This document shows, in pieces, positions 52,034 to 61,285 of a stretch of DNA of 64,000 bases; position 1 is the first letter of the stretch; each line of letters starts with the position of its first letter. Below the pieces are notes generated by a model. The model was not told the DNA's origin. It did not search any database and saw only the letters and a list, made by a program, of their open reading frames with translations. A program made the translations under genes and the position numbers. The stretch is from WYZ-LMO2 sp038731605 (GTDB lineage Archaea > Halobacteriota > Archaeoglobi > Archaeoglobales > Archaeoglobaceae), in assembly GCA_038731605.1 (NCBI GenBank), contig JAVYQP010000003.1:1-64000 (forward strand), in the 5' to 3' direction.

Positions 52034-52326
52034 AGGTCAACACCTATCGCCTTTCTTATCTTTTCTCTAATCTCCTCAACACCTCCCGTTGCGCCTACAG
52101 CGATGAAAGTGGGTTCTACCCTCTCCTCGATTTCCCTGCGGAGCGCAACGGGAAGCTTTTTCAAAAACTCGGGTTTAATAACAACGACACCAATATCTTT
52201 TCGCCTCAAAACATCTTCGACAGCTTTGATCAGCTCCTCATCGCTTTTCACTTCGTATATGTCAACGATCCCTGCGAGCATGAAACCCGTGACGAAGTCC
52301 ATGTCCCCGACTACCGCTAATTTCAT
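52024..52326 (-). CDS. atpF: A-type ATP synthase subunit F
   Basis: A 100-residue central-stalk subunit with the Rossmann-like start KLAVVGDMDFVTGFMLAGI. It binds subunit D and can influence catalytic activation. It overlaps C by 4 bases and A by 10. Confidence 0.94.
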   Translation of the reverse strand: MKLAVVGDMDFVTGFMLAGIVDIYEVKSDEELIKAVEDVLRRKDIGVVVIKPEFLKKLPVALRREIEERVEPTFIAVGATGGVEEIREKIRKAIGVDLWK

Positions 52327-53342
52327 ACTATCACCATCTGCTTCTCGATTTCCTCATTCGGCAATCCATGCCACTTCCCCCAGCCAAGAACTCGAAGGTC
52401 ATCGACTTCTACTTTCTTCAAAACGATATACTGCAGAACTGGGAGAACGCTCAGCGGATAATTGCCTGCTCTTTTCGCAATCGCTTCAATCCAAATCCTG
52501 TCAAACTCGATCTCAGCCCTCGACAAGTCGCTAACACTCGAAACTTTCCAGAACCAGAAACCTTCGAGGCTCTTAACCATTTCATCAAAGCTCATCGTTG
52601 CCAGTTTCCTCGCTTCATCTTCGGTCAGCTCGTAACCCCCAGGCACTATGCGAGCTATTATCTCATCCGCAGTATCTCCCTCCGCCTTTAGCCTCAGCAA
52701 GGTCTTCACGTTTCTCAGATCGATCTCCATTTTGACGAAGTTCAGGAAAACCCTGCTCTCGAAGTCGCTCGCCTTTGTTGCGAGCAATGATTTATAGTAG
52801 AGCTTCCAGAGCTCGTCTTCGATGACGTTCATCGGAACAGACCCTATTTTTGAGAGCGCTTCATGATACGGTGTCCCCTCGAGTTCCTTTATGATCTCGT
52901 TGACATCCTTGGCGATTAGAGATCGCAAGTAGTCTGCACTGAACTCCCCCGCAGGAACAAGACTTTCCTCTATTGCTTCTGGGGGTAAGTTTGCGTTCTT
53001 GCCTCGAAGGATGTTTATCAAGTTCCACACATCCCATCTTCTAAGATAGCTACCTATAAGCATTTTTGCATCTCCAAATGAGACACTGTAGATCTTCCTA
53101 TAAGTCTTTGCGAGGTTCGTGAACAGCGCATAGTCCAAAAGCTTTGGTCCAGTGTACTTGTATGCTATCTCGTCGATTTCCTTCTTGTATTCGGTCTCCT
53201 CGAGAAAGCGCATGATTTCGTCAAAGCTCATATTCAAGAGTTTTCTGAAGTCCTCTGCCTTCAGCAGTTTGCTCTTCATCACCTTTGTCCTTGCGACGAT
53301 GTAGGCGTATGCAGCCTTAGTCCTTGAGATCATCGCTATCAC
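52323..53342 (-). CDS. atpC: A-type ATP synthase subunit C
   Basis: A 339-residue, alpha-helical funnel-shaped subunit connecting the central shaft to the c ring. Three related helical repeats are visible, each with a pattern such as LRRWDVWNLINILRGK. It overlaps E and F by 4 bases each. Confidence 0.93.
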   Translation of the reverse strand: MIAMISRTKAAYAYIVARTKVMKSKLLKAEDFRKLLNMSFDEIMRFLEETEYKKEIDEIAYKYTGPKLLDYALFTNLAKTYRKIYSVSFGDAKMLIGSYLRRWDVWNLINILRGKNANLPPEAIEESLVPAGEFSADYLRSLIAKDVNEIIKELEGTPYHEALSKIGSVPMNVIEDELWKLYYKSLLATKASDFESRVFLNFVKMEIDLRNVKTLLRLKAEGDTADEIIARIVPGGYELTEDEARKLATMSFDEMVKSLEGFWFWKVSSVSDLSRAEIEFDRIWIEAIAKRAGNYPLSVLPVLQYIVLKKVEVDDLRVLGWGKWHGLPNEEIEKQMVIV

Positions 53343-53905
53343 CCGAACAAAGTCTTCGCAACTTCGCTGATCTTCTTCTCATAAAGCTGGGAAAGGAGCT
53401 CATCAAACGTTAGGTTAATCCTCACCTCCCCGCTCGGATCTTCGAGCACAACGCCTCCAAGCGCAGTTATGTTGCCAGCGATCGTTAGGTTGAGCTTTAA
53501 TTCCTTTAGGATTGATTTTATCAACGCCTCGTCCTCCTTTCTTACGAAGAGTTTCATTCCGTTCTTTGCGTTCTTCGAGATCAATGACTTCAGAATGCTT
53601 TTTCTCGTGTTATCGTCCATTTCCATGATCTTCTTCCTCAGGAGCTTAAAAACCTCCTCTGTTATTTCCTTCTGCTTCGAGAGCAAAGCTCTTTTGAGCT
53701 CAAGGTTCAAACTCGAAATCTCCTGCTTCCTTAAGGCTTCTCCCTCTTTCTCAGCATCTTCCTTTGCTTTTTTGAGGATCGTCTCCGCTTCAGCTTTTGC
53801 CTCTCTCAGTATTCTCTCCACTTCCTTCTTCGTTTCCTCCTCTATTCTTTTAACCTCCTCATCTCCCTTTCTCGTTATCTCTTTTAGCACCGATTCCAAA
53901 GGCAT
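53339..53905 (-). CDS. atpE: A-type ATP synthase subunit E
   Basis: A peripheral-stalk subunit of about 188 residues. The N-terminal 100 residues are a charged coiled coil (Lys/Glu repeats) that pairs with subunit H; the C-terminal globular domain contacts the head. ATG 53905 (product MPLESVLKEI) gives the normal start; the frame from 53923 runs 14 bases into the K gene and is less likely. Confidence 0.92.
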   Translation of the reverse strand: MPLESVLKEITRKGDEEVKRIEEETKKEVERILREAKAEAETILKKAKEDAEKEGEALRKQEISSLNLELKRALLSKQKEITEEVFKLLRKKIMEMDDNTRKSILKSLISKNAKNGMKLFVRKEDEALIKSILKELKLNLTIAGNITALGGVVLEDPSGEVRINLTFDELLSQLYEKKISEVAKTLFG

Positions 53906-53909
53906 TTTT

Positions 53910-54158
53910 TCACCCGTAAGCAAACATCAGTATGAAGCTGATGACCAAGCCGAAGATGACGATGGTCTCTGGGATAACCGTAAACAGCAGACCTAAGCCG
54001 AGGAAGCCTCTGTCCTCTGCTATTGCTCCTACCGCAGCAGCGCCAATTCCGCTTTCACCAGCTCCAGCGCCAATTCCAGCAAGTCCTACTGCTAAACCCG
54101 CTCCAATCGCAGCACATCCCTTAATAAAGGCTTCATCACTAATTAAGGCTTCAGGCAT
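53910..54158 (-). CDS. atpK: A-type ATP synthase subunit K (c-ring proteolipid)
   Basis: An 82-residue proteolipid with two transmembrane helices, a single hairpin. The ion-carrying glutamate is E64 in TVIPETIVIF. The first helix is glycine-rich (GAGLAVGLAGIGAGAGESG). A single hairpin with one carboxylate per subunit gives a high ion-to-ATP ratio and fits a synthase. Whether the coupling ion is H+ or Na+ is not decided by what can be seen. Confidence 0.94.
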   Translation of the reverse strand: MPEALISDEAFIKGCAAIGAGLAVGLAGIGAGAGESGIGAAAVGAIAEDRGFLGLGLLFTVIPETIVIFGLVISFILMFAYG

Positions 54159-54161
54159 TTT

Positions 54162-56255
54162 TTATTCACCTCCCTCCTCCTCTATAAACTTCCTAACCCT
54201 TCCAAACGGCACGTATTCTCTACCACCACCCTCAAAAAACTTCGTAAAGAACTCAACGTAGTGCAAACGCAACGACTGCAGTCCTGGATCGAGTATTCCA
54301 AGAAGGAAGTTTACTCCGTGCCCTATCAGCATTACAACGAGTGCCAACGGTAGTATAGCGATTCCTGGCTCAAAGGCAACTTTTAGCGAGATGTAGTTTA
54401 TGACGAAGGCTATGTAAACTGAGGATAAACCGATTGCAAGCAGTCGAGCGTAGCTGATTATCTGACCGAACCAAGTCAGAAGCTCGACAGCCATTATTGT
54501 TCCAAAGACACCCATCTTTGGAATCTCTGCCTTCAGGAATATGACAAGCCAAATCAAGATCAGTGGTAAAGCAATCAAGTAGAAATAGTTTAGCCCAGCT
54601 TCCCAGCCGCTTACAAGTCCGGGAATTGGCAAAGGAACCGCTCTGGCTTCCTCAACTGTGTTGCCAAAGACGTAGAGATTTTCTGGTAAAATCTTGCCAA
54701 AACCTTCGTGTGGTGGCGAGGTGAAGATGCCAAGGTTGTATGAGAACCCGAGGATTATGCACACAAGCCCAAGAACTCCAAGGATCCAGCAACCCTTCTC
54801 TAAGATTGCTTCCTTAATTCCATGCTCGACGTAAACGTTGTAAAATCCCATCGAGAAGCCCCAGAGCATCTTTACCATGCCTATGGACAGAACTATGAAC
54901 AGCAAAGCCTTCACACCAAACTCCTCGACTCTATCGAACAGCGGATGCCCATGGTTGAAAGCATATATAGAAGCAAGAACGTCGCCGATGAAGTGCACTT
55001 CTTTTGGATCTTTGATTCCCGGAACTACGAACGGTCCAAAGAATTCGCCGTAGATAAAGCCGAAGACGATCGAAACAATTCCACTCGCAAGACCGATATT
55101 CAGTAGTTTCTGCCAGCCCTCTGTTTTGAACACTGTCTTCAAATAAAGCGACGTTAAAACGATTAGCAACCCATAGCCGATGTCACCGAGCATCAAACCA
55201 AAGAACAGAGGGAAGAAGATCGCCATTATCGTCGTTGGATCTATCTCCTTATACTTTGGGATAGCGTAGGTCTTCGAAAGTATTTCGAAGTTCTTTGTAA
55301 AGCCTGGATTATTCAGCTTTGTCGGAGGCATCTCATGTTCTTCGATTTCTAATTGCTCAACAACAAGTCCTTTGGCTTCGAGTTCTTTCTTGAAACTCCC
55401 AAAGTCTCTCTCGGGAACGTAGCCAACGAGGACGAAAGTGTGCTTCGAGGTCAGCGCCTTCAACGGGAGTTCAGCTTTTTCAACCTCCGAAGACAGGTAT
55501 TCTTCGATCGCAAGTAAGAGCTCAGACTCCTTGACTTTTAACTCCTCGATCTCGACCTCGATCTTGTTCTTCTTCGCATTCAGCTCTTCCTTTGTTTTTT
55601 CAAGCTCAGAAATCCTCGCATCGATCTCGGCATCTGGCACTGGTAGCTCTTTAAAACCGTAGGTCTGCAGGATTTTGAAGACGTCTTCGCCAAATTCCGC
55701 TCTAACGAAGACCGCAATGACGAATTGCTTCTCGTATTGCTTCACGATCGCATCGAAGTCGCTCGTTATCTTTTTCAGCTCCTCACTCGGGTCCTCTTTT
55801 ATCAGTCCAACAAAGCATCTGATCGACTTGTAACCCTTCAAAAGCCTTGGAGAAATGCCGAGAAGTTTCAAAGGCTCGAGATTTGCAAGTTCTGTTTCAA
55901 TGGACTTAAGGGAGTCGTTTATCCTCTTAAGCTCCTCGAGTCTCGAGCCTATCTGCTCCTGATACTCTGCAAGCTTCTTGCTCATTTTTTCCTCGATCTC
56001 CACTTTCTTGAACTTCTTCTTCACTGAAACCTTGGAAGCATCGATCTTGAGATACGAAATGTAGCTCCGCAGTTGTAGAAGCGCTCGAGAGATCTGCCCA
56101 GCTTTTTCCATTGGCGTTCCAAGCTTAAAGCCTTCGCTCTCCACGGGACTCTCGACGTGGAGCATGTTCAGCCTATAGAGACTCTCGGATGCGATTGCGA
56201 GCTGGTCCTTCGCTCCAACAACCGCAACCTTAACCATTTTTTCAGGCTTAAGCAT
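54162..56255 (-). CDS. atpI: A-type ATP synthase subunit I (a subunit)
   Basis: A 697-residue subunit. The soluble N-terminal 330 residues include two coiled-coil stretches that bind the peripheral stalks. The C-terminal half has seven or eight membrane helices with GLMLGDIGYGLL and the SYARLLAIGLSS segment carrying the essential arginine of the ion half-channel. It overlaps subunit H by 8 bases and is 3 bases from K. Confidence 0.95.
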   Translation of the reverse strand: MLKPEKMVKVAVVGAKDQLAIASESLYRLNMLHVESPVESEGFKLGTPMEKAGQISRALLQLRSYISYLKIDASKVSVKKKFKKVEIEEKMSKKLAEYQEQIGSRLEELKRINDSLKSIETELANLEPLKLLGISPRLLKGYKSIRCFVGLIKEDPSEELKKITSDFDAIVKQYEKQFVIAVFVRAEFGEDVFKILQTYGFKELPVPDAEIDARISELEKTKEELNAKKNKIEVEIEELKVKESELLLAIEEYLSSEVEKAELPLKALTSKHTFVLVGYVPERDFGSFKKELEAKGLVVEQLEIEEHEMPPTKLNNPGFTKNFEILSKTYAIPKYKEIDPTTIMAIFFPLFFGLMLGDIGYGLLIVLTSLYLKTVFKTEGWQKLLNIGLASGIVSIVFGFIYGEFFGPFVVPGIKDPKEVHFIGDVLASIYAFNHGHPLFDRVEEFGVKALLFIVLSIGMVKMLWGFSMGFYNVYVEHGIKEAILEKGCWILGVLGLVCIILGFSYNLGIFTSPPHEGFGKILPENLYVFGNTVEEARAVPLPIPGLVSGWEAGLNYFYLIALPLILIWLVIFLKAEIPKMGVFGTIMAVELLTWFGQIISYARLLAIGLSSVYIAFVINYISLKVAFEPGIAILPLALVVMLIGHGVNFLLGILDPGLQSLRLHYVEFFTKFFEGGGREYVPFGRVRKFIEEEGGE

Positions 56256-56577
56256 GCTCCATCATCCCTACGAACTCTTTATAAAGCAACTCTACCGCCT
56301 TCTCAACGTTCTTTCTCCCCTTCGCTTCGAACTCTGCGATTTCCTGCATTCTTTTTGCCCTTATCTCTGCTTTCTCCTTCTCCACCTGCGCTTTGATTTT
56401 TTCAAGGATTTCCTTCTTTATTTTGGAAGCTTCTGCTTCTGCGTCGGTTAAAATCTTCCTCGCCTCGGCTTTTGCGTTTGCAATAGCTTTCTTTTTTTGC
56501 TCTTCGGCGTTTTTGATCATCTCCTCAAGTTTCGCTTCCGCATCCTTAATCTGCCTGAGAATTTCTGTTTTCTCCAC
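56248..56577 (-). CDS. ahaH: A-type ATP synthase subunit H
   Basis: A peripheral-stalk subunit of about 109 residues, a right-handed coiled coil of Lys/Glu/Ala repeats. It leads the operon. GTG 56577 is chosen because GGGTGATC (56581-56588) then serves as ribosome binding site; the GTG at 56586 lies inside that sequence. A TATA-like CTTAAATATAA at 56624-56634 predicts a leader of about 27 bases for the whole nine-gene operon. Confidence 0.88.
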   Translation of the reverse strand: MEKTEILRQIKDAEAKLEEMIKNAEEQKKKAIANAKAEARKILTDAEAEASKIKKEILEKIKAQVEKEKAEIRAKRMQEIAEFEAKGRKNVEKAVELLYKEFVGMMEHA

Positions 56578-56623
56578 GTTGATCACCCTGCGAGGGTCTA
56601 AACCAATGTTTTCGCCTATCGGG

Positions 56624-56634
56624 TTATATTTAAG
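56624..56634 (-). promoter_or_regulatory. Promoter of the A-type ATP synthase operon
   Basis: On the minus strand CTTAAATATAA gives the best TATA match in the gap. Transcription from about 56604 would give a short leader containing the GGGTGATC ribosome binding site. Confidence 0.5.
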
Positions 56635-56684
56635 TTTTGTGGTTTTTAACGTTTAGATTAATAATTTTAATTCAATTCGCTAAA

Positions 56685-57296
56685 TCAAACGAAGTCTTCC
56701 AGCTTTGTCTGTCCCAACTTTTTTAGCGTTTCCCACTTCCTTCTTACGCACGCTGGCAGGGGCTTCTGCTTTTTCAGGAAAGAAATCGTCCTCGGGTCGC
56801 TTGGGTAACCGCTACCAAAATCCCCGATTTCTTCCTTTAGCTTTTTTATCTCATTTTCCCTTTCGACTTTCGCAATTATCGACGCAGACGACACGAGAAC
56901 GTATTTCTCATCTGCCTTGTGTTCTGCCAAAACCTCTACGCCAGTGCGGTCTCTCAAATACTTCGAAAGTCGTTCCGGGTTCACGTCACTGCTGTCTACA
57001 TAAACAAAGCTTGGAGCGAGCTTTATGATGATCTCTGCGTATAGCTCTCTGAGTATCTCGTTCAAATTTTTGATCTCCATCAGCTCGTTTAACTTCTCTG
57101 CGCTTAGGCTAATGACTTCCACTTTCGCAACTTTCCTGATTTCCTCAGCGAGCTCTTCTCTTTTCTTTTGGCTCAGCTTTTTTGAGTCGCGAACACCTAT
57201 GCTACGCAGATACTCTTCGCAATCGCAAGCAACGCCTGCAACGACTAAAGGACCGATTACGCAACCTTTTCCAGCTTCATCGATTCCAGCCTTCAT
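56685..57296 (-). CDS. rnhB: Ribonuclease HII
   Basis: A 203-residue nuclease removing RNA from RNA/DNA hybrids. The active-site acids are D6 and E7 in GIDEAGKG, an Asp in YVDSSD near 102 and an Asp in the HKADEKY region. The C-terminal helix ends with GQTKLEDFV, which resembles a PCNA-interacting (PIP) box. It overlaps srp54 by 4 bases. Confidence 0.95.
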   Translation of the reverse strand: MKAGIDEAGKGCVIGPLVVAGVACDCEEYLRSIGVRDSKKLSQKKREELAEEIRKVAKVEVISLSAEKLNELMEIKNLNEILRELYAEIIIKLAPSFVYVDSSDVNPERLSKYLRDRTGVEVLAEHKADEKYVLVSSASIIAKVERENEIKKLKEEIGDFGSGYPSDPRTISFLKKQKPLPACVRRKWETLKKLGQTKLEDFV

Positions 57297-58582
57297 AGAT
57301 CGATCTTGAGTCCCTTTATTGGTAGCCTTCCCTTCTTCATCCTCTTCATCACGTTCTTGATCGTTTCGTAGTACTTGAGCAACTCTTTGACTTCCTGCGG
57401 AGAAGTTCCGCTTCCAATTGCGATCCTTCGGATTCTCGAGCTGTTGATGATCTTCGGATTCAGAAGCTCTTCTTCAGTCATCGAATCCATGATCACCTTG
57501 AACTTCTTCATCTTCTCCTGCGTCATCTCTGCGACATCGTCGCTGACCTTCAACCCAAGCAATGGGATCATCTCAAAAACTTTTCTAAGCGGACCTAACT
57601 TGTTCATTGCCTCGATCTGCTTGTAAATGTCTTTCAACGTGAAACTCCCCTTGAGGAAGGCCTCCGCATCGATTTCCTCTTCCTTTGCAACCCTCTCAAC
57701 TTTTTCCATCAGAGCCTTGATGTCCCCCATCCCAAGGAGCCGTGAAATGAAGCTCTGCGGATCGAACTTCTCGAAGTCTTCGACTTTCTCGCCAGCACCG
57801 ATGAACGCTATGGGGATCCCTATTTCCCTCGCAGCCGAAAGCGCTCCGCCACCTTTCGCAGTTCCATCGAACTTCGTTATTATTATCCCGTTTATACCAA
57901 TCGCCTCATGAAAAGCCTTAGCTTGCTTGCTCGCAAGCTGTCCAATCGCAGCATCTAAGACTAAGAACTTGTAATCTGGATTTGCGACCTTTGCAATTTC
58001 GATCATCTCATCTATCAGCTCCTTTTCAAGCGCATGTCTTCCAGCGGTGTCGATTACGATTATGTCTTCCTTCGCATTTTCCAACGCTTTTTTCACGATC
58101 TCTACCGCACTCATGCCCTTGTAGCCGTAAAAAGTTACGGAGTTCGCATCCGCCAACTGCTTCAACTGCTCAAACGCAGCAGGGCGATAAGTGTCTGCAG
58201 CAACAACAGCGGTTTTTAAGCCACGATCCTTGAAGAACTTCGCAATCTTCACCGCAGTTGTTGTCTTCCCGCTCCCCTGCAAACCAACGAGCATAATTCT
58301 CGCTTTCTTCAGCGGAATCTCGATTCCTTCGCCGACTCCTTTCAGCAGTTCTTCGTAGACAATCTTAAGCACATGTTCTCTCGCATCAAAATACTCCGGA
58401 ACTTCCTCGCTCAAAGCCCTTTTCCTTATCGCCTCGCTTATCTCCTTGACTTGCTTTATGTTCACGTCCGCCTTTATCAGAGCCCTCTGAATATCTCTGA
58501 CCATCTCTTCAACGAATTTCTTGTCGACGCTCGTTGAACCGAGAATTTTTTTAGCCACGTCTTTCAAAGCCTCTAACGCCAT
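57293..58582 (-). CDS. srp54: Signal recognition particle protein SRP54
   Basis: A 429-residue GTPase that binds 7S RNA and signal sequences. The N domain helices are followed by the P-loop VGLQGSGKTTT (100-109), DTAGRHALE, TKFDGTAKGGG and a C-terminal M domain with basic RRIAIGSGTS for RNA binding. It leads the srp54-rnhB unit. TTTTTAAAT on the minus strand is centred 25 bases before the ATG, so the mRNA is leaderless. The NAC gene is divergent, 80 bases away. Confidence 0.97.
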   Translation of the reverse strand: MALEALKDVAKKILGSTSVDKKFVEEMVRDIQRALIKADVNIKQVKEISEAIRKRALSEEVPEYFDAREHVLKIVYEELLKGVGEGIEIPLKKARIMLVGLQGSGKTTTAVKIAKFFKDRGLKTAVVAADTYRPAAFEQLKQLADANSVTFYGYKGMSAVEIVKKALENAKEDIIVIDTAGRHALEKELIDEMIEIAKVANPDYKFLVLDAAIGQLASKQAKAFHEAIGINGIIITKFDGTAKGGGALSAAREIGIPIAFIGAGEKVEDFEKFDPQSFISRLLGMGDIKALMEKVERVAKEEEIDAEAFLKGSFTLKDIYKQIEAMNKLGPLRKVFEMIPLLGLKVSDDVAEMTQEKMKKFKVIMDSMTEEELLNPKIINSSRIRRIAIGSGTSPQEVKELLKYYETIKNVMKRMKKGRLPIKGLKIDL

Positions 58583-58599
58583 TGCAAAAAATACACCTG

Positions 58600-58641
58600 G
58601 GATTTAAAAATAGTTGCTTCAAAGCACAAAAATATTTTTAC
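58600..58641. promoter_or_regulatory. Divergent promoters of srp54 and nac
   Basis: The minus-strand TATA at about 58602-58612 serves srp54 (ATG 58582), and ATATTTTTA at about 58632-58640 serves nac (ATG 58663). Both would give leaderless or nearly leaderless mRNAs. Confidence 0.5.
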
Positions 58642-58662
58642 GCTCTCCGTGTCATTAAGGAC

Positions 58663-58992
58663 ATGTTCCCGATAAATGCGAAGCAGATGAAGAAGATGAT
58701 GAAGCAGATGGGCATCGAAATGGAGGAGATCGAAGCAAAAGAAGTAATAATAAAGACGAGCACCGAAGAGCTAATTTTCAGGAATCCGAGCGTTACAAAG
58801 ATCTCCGCAAAAGGGGTCGAGACTTTTCAAGTCGTTGGTAGCTACGAAGTTCTTAAGATAGCCCCGCAAATAAGCGATGAAGATGTAAAGCTTGTGATGG
58901 AGCAGGCGAACGTCGATGCGGAGACTGCTAGAAAAGCTCTAATCGAGGCGAACGGAGACATAGCCGAAGCCATAATGAAACTGCAGAAATGA
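58663..58992 (+). CDS. nac: Nascent polypeptide-associated complex protein
   Basis: A 109-residue archaeal NAC, a homodimer that binds nascent chains at the ribosome exit. The N-terminal MKKMMKQMGIEMEE is the basic ribosome-contact part, the middle is the NAC beta barrel and the last 40 residues form a UBA domain (SDEDVKLVMEQANVDAETARK). ATG 58663 is preferred over the frame from 58582, which runs through the srp54 promoter. It overlaps trmI by 4 bases. Confidence 0.95.
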   Translation: MFPINAKQMKKMMKQMGIEMEEIEAKEVIIKTSTEELIFRNPSVTKISAKGVETFQVVGSYEVLKIAPQISDEDVKLVMEQANVDAETARKALIEANGDIAEAIMKLQK

Positions 58993-59729
58993 AGCCACCA
59001 GTAGTTCTCTCAAGGGGAAAGCTTAGCTACTTGGTCGAGAAGTTCGAAGGGGAGTTGCACACCCACCATGGAGTGATTAGGCTCGAAGAGCTGAAGGAGA
59101 AGTCTTTTGGAGATACCATAAGAACGCATTTAGGCGTAGAGTTCAAGATAATGCCCTTCAGACTTGCAGAGTTTTTCAAGCACTTCAAAAGGGGCGCTAC
59201 ACCGCTAATGCCAAAGGACATCGGTGCGATAATCGCCTTCACTTCTCTCTCGCCAGACTCGATGATCTTCGACGCTGGCACCGGTAGCGGGATGTTAGCG
59301 GCGTATTTGGCTTACTTCAACAAATTCGGAGAAGTCGTAACCGTTGAAAAAAGAAGGGATTTTGCGATGATTGCAAAACGCAATTTTAAGATTGCTGGGC
59401 TAAAAAACGTTCACCAGATCATCGGGGATGCTTTGTTTGTGGCGGAAGGTATAAAGAAGGAGTTTGATCTCGTAGTCCTCGACATGAAAGACGACGTCGC
59501 CTTCATCCCCAAGGCTAAAAAAATTCTGCGCACCGGCGGATATATAGCGATCTACAACCCCTACATAGAGTCCGCAAGAAACGTTTACGAGGAGCTTAGA
59601 AAAAACGACTTTAGAGAGCTTGAAGCCTTCGAAATTCTGAAAGTAGACCTCGACATAAAGAGAGTCGGAACAAGGACTTCGACTGCTATATGGCACAGTG
59701 GATACATAGTCATCGGAAGGAAGTATTAG
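58989..59729 (+). CDS. trmI: tRNA (adenine-N1)-methyltransferase TrmI
   Basis: A 246-residue SAM enzyme making m1A at positions 57/58 of tRNA. The N-terminal beta domain is followed by the SAM motif IFDAGTGSGMLAAYLA, the acidic VEKRRD strand and the DLVVLDM active-site motif. Archaeal members modify both A57 and A58. It overlaps nac by 4 bases and the convergent raSEA by 4. Confidence 0.9.
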   Translation: MKPPVVLSRGKLSYLVEKFEGELHTHHGVIRLEELKEKSFGDTIRTHLGVEFKIMPFRLAEFFKHFKRGATPLMPKDIGAIIAFTSLSPDSMIFDAGTGSGMLAAYLAYFNKFGEVVTVEKRRDFAMIAKRNFKIAGLKNVHQIIGDALFVAEGIKKEFDLVVLDMKDDVAFIPKAKKILRTGGYIAIYNPYIESARNVYEELRKNDFRELEAFEILKVDLDIKRVGTRTSTAIWHSGYIVIGRKY

Positions 59730-60640
59730 AGAAGTGGAACCCTCGAAAAGTCCTCGATTTCTAAAGCTTTTCTCCAAACGGCTTTGCAATCGCAATCGAG
59801 CTCAAGAACAGACTTGTCTTGGGTTAAAGAAAAAAGCCTAAGGGCGCTCACAACTTCCCTATCGCATTTTCCGCAGTTGTGTGGACCACGGATCTTTCCT
59901 CCTGCAACTGGATCGCAAATGATCTCAGCTTCGCTCTCAATTCTTTTTATCGCCTCAACCGCACTCCATAGCCAAGGTGGACGGTAAAGGTTTCTCTCCC
60001 ACAACTTCTCGACTATCGTTGCCTTCTGAACGTTCGTTAGATTTATCGAGATCACATCCACGAGCTTTGAAACCTTCTTCGCAGAATCCACGACGTCGAG
60101 AATCGCTTCTCTTTCCGAGAGAAACGGGGGTTTAAGGAGAAGGTAGCACTTAACCCTGAATCCGAAAGTCTTGATCTTTTCCACCGCAGAAGTGAAGTCC
60201 GAGAACGTGAAGCCTTTGTTTATGCAGTTCTCCCTCACAAAGTCGTTCGCAGTCTCGAGCCCGATACCAACTTCGAGCTCAAGCGCTTCGAAATCCCTTA
60301 GCTTTTCCTCGCTCACGAACTCTGGGCGGGATTCTACTATTATCTTCTCCACACCCATCTCCAAGGCTTTCTCGACTATATAACGCCTCAAGTATGCAGG
60401 AATTTCGTTCTCATCGAAGAAACTGCCAGAAGTGAAGATCTTGAGCAGTTTTGTGTCGATCTTCGCAAACAGCTGGTCTACTTGCTCCTTCAAACGCTCT
60501 TCGCTGAGGTTTCTCGATTCGAGCCAATAACTGCACATCGTGCACTTTCTCCAAGCACAGCCCTTCGTCGTGATAATTGCGGTTAAGCAGCTCTCCTCTT
60601 TTCCTTTGTATCTCTCGATTTCTTTCCAGACTTTAAGCAT
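59726..60640 (-). CDS. raSEA: Archaeosine synthase radical SAM subunit RaSEA
   Basis: A 304-residue radical SAM protein. The cluster cysteines are C28-x4-C33-x2-C36 in KGCAWRKCTMC, not the usual Cx3Cx2C. A later cysteine set, CGKC and CDC near the C-terminus, may bind zinc. The family partners ArcS to convert lysine-bearing preQ0 tRNA into archaeosine (G+) at position 15. ArcS is not in this window. Its start overlaps the rhomboid gene by 8 bases. Confidence 0.85.
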   Translation of the reverse strand: MLKVWKEIERYKGKEESCLTAIITTKGCAWRKCTMCSYWLESRNLSEERLKEQVDQLFAKIDTKLLKIFTSGSFFDENEIPAYLRRYIVEKALEMGVEKIIVESRPEFVSEEKLRDFEALELEVGIGLETANDFVRENCINKGFTFSDFTSAVEKIKTFGFRVKCYLLLKPPFLSEREAILDVVDSAKKVSKLVDVISINLTNVQKATIVEKLWERNLYRPPWLWSAVEAIKRIESEAEIICDPVAGGKIRGPHNCGKCDREVVSALRLFSLTQDKSVLELDCDCKAVWRKALEIEDFSRVPLL

Positions 60641-61253
60641 AGATCTTCGCCCTATACCTCTCGCCCAAGTATAGTCCAGCGATAAGTCCAGTTAAGTGTG
60701 CGATGTATGCAACTCCGCTGTAAACGAGATGAGAAGCGCTCAACATGAGCATCCCAAAGTCGTAAACCGCGAAGACAAGGATTGCTAAGCGGATGTTTAT
60801 TGGAAATGGAATCGGGAAAATAATTATCCTCATCCGTGGTGCAATCATCGCCAAGGAACCCATGACGCCAAAAATCGCTCCAGAGGCACCGAGAGCAGGA
60901 ACGAAGCTACCTACTGCATAGGCATAGGCTATGTAACCAACGTTACCAGCAAGCCCAGAAGCGAAGAAGACTTTCAAGTATCCCCTTTCCCCGAGCAATC
61001 TCTCGAGCTCAGAGCCGAAGAATAGAAGGACGAAGGAGTTTATGAAGAAGTGCCATAGTTCGATGTGGAGGAAAATGCTCGTAACCAACTGCCACGGCAT
61101 TTCAAGAATGCGAAGGGGATTCAAAGCCAAGAAGTAAACAGCCTGCAGTGGAAAGAATGTCGCAAATAGAAAGAGGGCTAAGCAAACAAAAAGGACTGTG
61201 TTGTTCGCTCCGTATGGAAAAATCCTTTTTCTGCGTGAGATGTCGAAGTCCAC
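60633..61253 (-). CDS. Rhomboid-family intramembrane serine protease
   Basis: A 206-residue membrane protein with six helices. The catalytic serine is S124 in GASGAIFG and the histidine is H186 in YIAHLTG; HIELWHFFIN in the second helix carries the conserved His. It cleaves substrates within the membrane. Targets are unknown. It probably shares a transcript with raSEA through the 8-base overlap. Confidence 0.9.
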   Translation of the reverse strand: MDFDISRRKRIFPYGANNTVLFVCLALFLFATFFPLQAVYFLALNPLRILEMPWQLVTSIFLHIELWHFFINSFVLLFFGSELERLLGERGYLKVFFASGLAGNVGYIAYAYAVGSFVPALGASGAIFGVMGSLAMIAPRMRIIIFPIPFPINIRLAILVFAVYDFGMLMLSASHLVYSGVAYIAHLTGLIAGLYLGERYRAKIYA

Positions 61254-61285
61254 AAAAAAAGAATGAGGAGGGATTAAAAATGTTT

